Shown: positions 60,598-64,000 of the stretch, in pieces
How the letters are laid out: each line of letters begins with the position of its first letter
Numbering within the stretch: position 1 is the first letter of the stretch
Source: Suillus spraguei
Taxonomy: Eukaryota; Basidiomycota; Agaricomycetes; Boletales; Suillaceae
Direction: 5' to 3'
NCBI GenBank assembly: GCA_016800925.1
Contig: JABCPU010000267.1
Coordinates: 28,573 to 92,572, forward strand
Length of the DNA stretch: 64,000 bases
Position numbers and translations under genes: made by a program
The notes under the pieces: model-generated
The model's input: only the letters and a program-made list of their open reading frames with translations
The model's database searches: none
What the model was told of the DNA's origin: nothing

Positions 60598-62390
60598 ATG
60601 AACACTTCTTCCATGTCCACTTGTGACATAAAAATCTGGTGCACTTGGGCCCTGGCCGTCACTCATGAAGCAGGGGCATATACTGAACAAAAATTCAATG
60701 CAGAGAAGACTGGAGGAGAACCAGTTATACCTTCTCCAAACCTGGACACTGATCTGGTGATGGCGTGCGATCGCTTGGCTGATGTACTCATAAAGGCATA
60801 TAAAAATCCCAGTGGGTCTTCCTGCAGATGTTGAAAATGTGTTTGTGTCACAACCCACAAAACGAATTAACGCTAGGGCAGAGACTAGGACTAAACTAAG
60901 GTTGTCACAGAGAGAGAGAGAGCAAAGGACATCTTGGATTGCTACAAGTGTAGATACAAGAGGTTTGAACTAAAGAATACTACATGCGAAACTAGCTAAC
61001 TATATACACATATTGAGACTGAGATATAAACTGAGTTTGAAAACTACTAGCCAATCATAAAATAGAAATGAGAACGTACGATGTGATGATTGTGACATTG
61101 TTATGACATCATATTCTAGAAGATTCTAAGATCACGTGACACTATCTTATCTTATCTTATCTGATAGCATCATAAAAGATCTCTTCATCTTCATCAGGAA
61201 GTTTGGTTATAGAAGCGGTTATAGGGATTTCAATGGAGTTTGTGTTTGTCTTAGCGCTGGGTTTAGACGCTTTAGGGAAATTGAGGAAAGAGTAATGATT
61301 TGTATTTGGAATTCGTGACAGTTTGGATCATTTCAAATTCCTTCATGACAGTTAAGATGCAGATTGATATTGCAAGATATAGCAAAATTGATATCCCAAA
61401 GAACACTGGGCATAATGAGGAGAAAGAGGAGAAGTTGCTTGAAGAGGTGTCCTCCTGGCCATGAGGGCACAAAGTTGGTGGACAAACCTGCCACAATTAT
61501 TGATGTTTCCAGTACCATCATCGCATGGTACCTTCCGGACGCCCTGACCAAGACCACCCAGGTGCGTAATGTGTAGACTGTTACTCAATGGATATTGAAT
61601 ATCAAATGGTACCTACAGAAGGAAATCAGGGCAGCCACCGATTTGCTGGGTCCAAGCCTCGAAAAAAGTGTAAAGGCTGATGGCAATTGGCAAATATAAA
61701 TCAAGAATGGTTCAAACAGGGCTTGGAAAATGTTGGGTCAACTCCTGGATGCATCAATTTATCTCCGGCATGGTTTCAACAGGGTCACGAGGTAGGATGT
61801 GATGAGATGGTGATTTCTGGAGTCAAACTCACCAATCCCATAGAATCTGTCAGATCTGGAGGTATCTGCATCATTGAAGGGACCCTCCTCTGAGAATATC
61901 CTGAAAGCTATTGCAAGGCCCGGTACCATCGCACTGGCGGCACTCAGGGTCATGCATCCTCAGCAGTATTTTGCAGGGTTACGAGCCTTGTCACACCTCG
62001 GAGATAAGGCACTGAGCAAGGAACTGCCACAGATGCCAGAGACCCTGCAGTACTGGGCATCCATGTTTAACAGCCTCTCCATCATTTCCAATTTGGAAAA
62101 CCCCCAATCATCGAGACCATTTATTGATTCCTGAATGCTTTGATATTCTCACCACTGTGGGGAACTATTCTAATGCTTGGATGAGTATGCCAAGCCTTCA
62201 GCTTGGAATTCAGGTATGATTCCGGCTGTATGATTGCATTTTCGGGAAGAATTGTGAGACATGGGGTTGATGGATGGAAGGGGATCGGATTGCTTGGGCA
62301 TGGTATATGAGGGATTCTGTGCACATTTATGCCGGGGTTCCCTCATGTGGATGGGCTATGGTCGAAGGCCGCATACTAACCATGATGTGA
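60598..62390 (+). pseudogene. TET/JBP-like 2-oxoglutarate dioxygenase gene, split by an LTR
   Basis: TET/JBP enzymes oxidise 5-methylcytosine or thymine in DNA; mushroom genomes have large families linked to transposons. Blocks in order are an N-terminal piece at 60598-60834, then KPATIIDVSSTIIAWYLPDA, GCINLSPAWFQQGHE and ALRVMHPQQYFAGLRAL. The metal site NHRD (62106-62117), ECFDILTTVGNYSNAW and the distal site GRIVRHGVDGW (His near 62260) follow. Next is DRIAWAWYMRDSVHIYAGVP with the oxoglutarate-binding Arg. Introns fit around 61562-61617 and 61791-61850. The gene is interrupted by a solo LTR at 60846-61320 and by several one-base shifts (62092-62094, 62206-62207, 62280-62283). Both iron-binding motifs are still legible. 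Expression as one protein is unlikely. Confidence 0.7.
60846..61320 (+). mobile_element. Solo LTR, family 3, inserted in dioxygenase gene
   Basis: TGTCACAACCCACAAA ... TTCGTGACA, 475 bp, with perfect target copies GTTTG (60841-60845 and 61321-61325). It disrupts the coding frame of the surrounding gene just after a Val-Glu-Asn-Val segment. Confidence 0.9.
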
Positions 62391-62469
62391 AAGATTAAAG
62401 AAGTTGAAAGAGTTGTTACCCATGTTAGTAGCAACACACGAATACCATGTACCAATTAGAGCATCAACA

Positions 62470-63800
62470 GTTCTGGAACTCAAGTCGGAAATCGAGTTCC
62501 ATGAATTGAGTCCCTAACTCTGTATCTCGGGACTCGGGACTCAATACTTGAAATTCGGGACTCAATGATCGATAGTCCGAATTCAGGCTTGACACTCGGG
62601 ACTCAGCAAAGCGTGAGGCAGCACAATGTGAGGCAACAGACTTTGATCCACACATTTTGACTGCCGAACACCAAACCCCGGCAGCCGGCACTCGGGACTC
62701 GGGACTGATAACAATGTGAAAGATATGAATTCACATATAGTGAGTGCCGAACCCCGAACTCCGGCAGCCGGAACTCGGGACTCAGGACTCAGAACAATGT
62801 GAAAGATGTGAATTCACATATCATAAATGATGAACTCCGAACCCGGCAGCCGGCACTTGGGACTCGGGACTCAGAATAATGTGCAAGTCATTGATCCACA
62901 CATGTTGAGGGCAACTCCAAACCCTGGCAGCCAGCAGTCGGACTTGGGACTCAGAACAATGTGAAAGATATTGATTCCCACATGTAAAGTGCTGAACACC
63001 GAATGCCAAACCCCGGAACCGGAACTTGGCACTCGGCACTCAGAATCATGTGAAATTTAGTGAGCCACATATGTTGAGGGCCAAACCCCGAACCCGGCCC
63101 AGCAGTCGGGACTCGGGACTTAGAACAATGTGAAAGATACTGATTCCCACATGTAAAGTGCCGAACCCCGAACCCCGGCAGCCGGAACTTGGGACTTGGG
63201 ACACACAACATTGTGAATGATATAGATGCACACATGTTAAGTGCTGAATGACCGACTGCCGAGCCCCGGCACCTGGAACTCGGCACTCGGCACTCAGAAT
63301 AATCCACACATGTTGGGTGCCGAACCCGAACTCCAGCAGCCGGACTCGGGACTCATAACATTGTGAATGATATTGATGCACACATGTTAAGTGCCGAACG
63401 CCGACTGCCGAAGCCCTGGCACCCGGAACTCCGGACTCGGCACTCAGAATAATGTGAAAGTTATTGATCCACATATGTTGAGTGCCCAACCGCGAACCAC
63501 GACAGCCGGAACTCGGGACTCACAACATTGTGAATAATATTGATGCACACATGTTAAGTGCCGAATGCGATGCCGAGCCCAGGAACCCAGAACTCGGCAC
63601 TCGCACTCAGAATAATGTGAAAGTTATTGATCCACACATGTTGAGTGCCGAACCCTGCACCGTCGCACAGATATCTATTTCATCTCGAACCTTGAGTGCT
63701 GAACCCCAAACCATGAAATCCGGTAGTCCACAATTTTGGGGTTCGGGGTTCAGTACCTAAGATTTTGACTTGCCACTCAGAAATATGTGAGGCAATCTTG
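62470..63800 (-). repeat. Tandem repeat, same unit as 57840-59335 in opposite orientation
   Basis: Units such as gtgccgaaccccgaactccg, gcagccggaactcgggactc, agaacaatgtgaaagat and tcacatatgttgagtg are the reverse complement of the left array's units, with some drift. Frames on the minus strand here encode the same repeat peptide as plus-strand frames in the left array. Confidence 0.85.
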
Positions 63801-64000
63801 CCATTTGGAATCGAGTCCCATGAATTGAGTCCCAAACTCTGAGTACCATGGCACTCGGGCATTCGCCACTCAGCATTTGGGATTTAGGACTCGACATCCG
63901 GATCTTGACATCCAGTCCTCGAAATCCGGAACAAAATATTCGGGAGTCAAGACAATCATTTGTTGATGGAATAAAATATTTTACATCATGTATGAAATGA

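Noticed and set aside
57840..63800. CRISPR-like regularity
   Set aside because: Units are satellite-type tandem repeats without unique spacers, in a eukaryotic genome.

Overview
The window is nuclear DNA of a filamentous basidiomycete, most likely an Agaricomycete. Genes are cut by many short GT-AG introns of about 45-70 nt. Several proteins belong to families typical of mushrooms: multi-intron UDP-glucose:glycoprotein glucosyltransferase (UGGT), thaumatin-like protein, F-box/LRR proteins, Dal5-type major facilitator superfamily (MFS) permease, and TET/JBP-like dioxygenase linked to transposons. All exon models were built by hand from reading frames, splice signals and remembered family sequence; no searches were run.

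Layout. 1-12 kb is a minus-strand housekeeping block: homoserine dehydrogenase (cut by the window edge), a proline-rich protein ending in an Edc1/PNRC-like decapping motif, and a 28-exon UGGT with signal peptide and C-terminal HDEL. 12.6-32.8 kb carries four small bHLH-like genes, all on the plus strand and sharing one intron position. Between them lie a Dal5-type permease, an F-box protein, a VPS39/TRAP1-like tethering subunit without its N-terminal half, and a divergent TBC RabGAP. 34-38 kb holds a thaumatin-like gene, a 1.43-kb inverted-repeat DNA transposon with a transposase relic, and a decayed copy of the permease gene. 39-49.6 kb holds a perilipin-like lipid-droplet protein, cystathionine gamma-synthase, two uncharacterised proteins and a membrane-anchored cysteine-containing protein. 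50-64 kb is repeat-rich: solo LTRs of three families (one nested in another), several tandem-repeat arrays including two arrays of one motif in opposite orientation, and a broken TET/JBP-like dioxygenase gene split by a solo LTR.

Links between genes. Homoserine dehydrogenase and cystathionine gamma-synthase are both steps of the aspartate-to-methionine route but lie 40 kb apart, so no cluster is implied. UGGT acts in ER glycoprotein quality control. The TBC protein (ER-to-Golgi Rab control) and the VPS39-like protein (endosome/vacuole tethering) are divergent neighbours in membrane traffic.

Sequence quality. Several otherwise well-conserved genes (UGGT, cystathionine gamma-synthase, F-box, membrane protein, dioxygenase) are broken by one-base length changes, mostly in short mononucleotide runs. 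This looks more like assembly or sequencing error than parallel gene decay.
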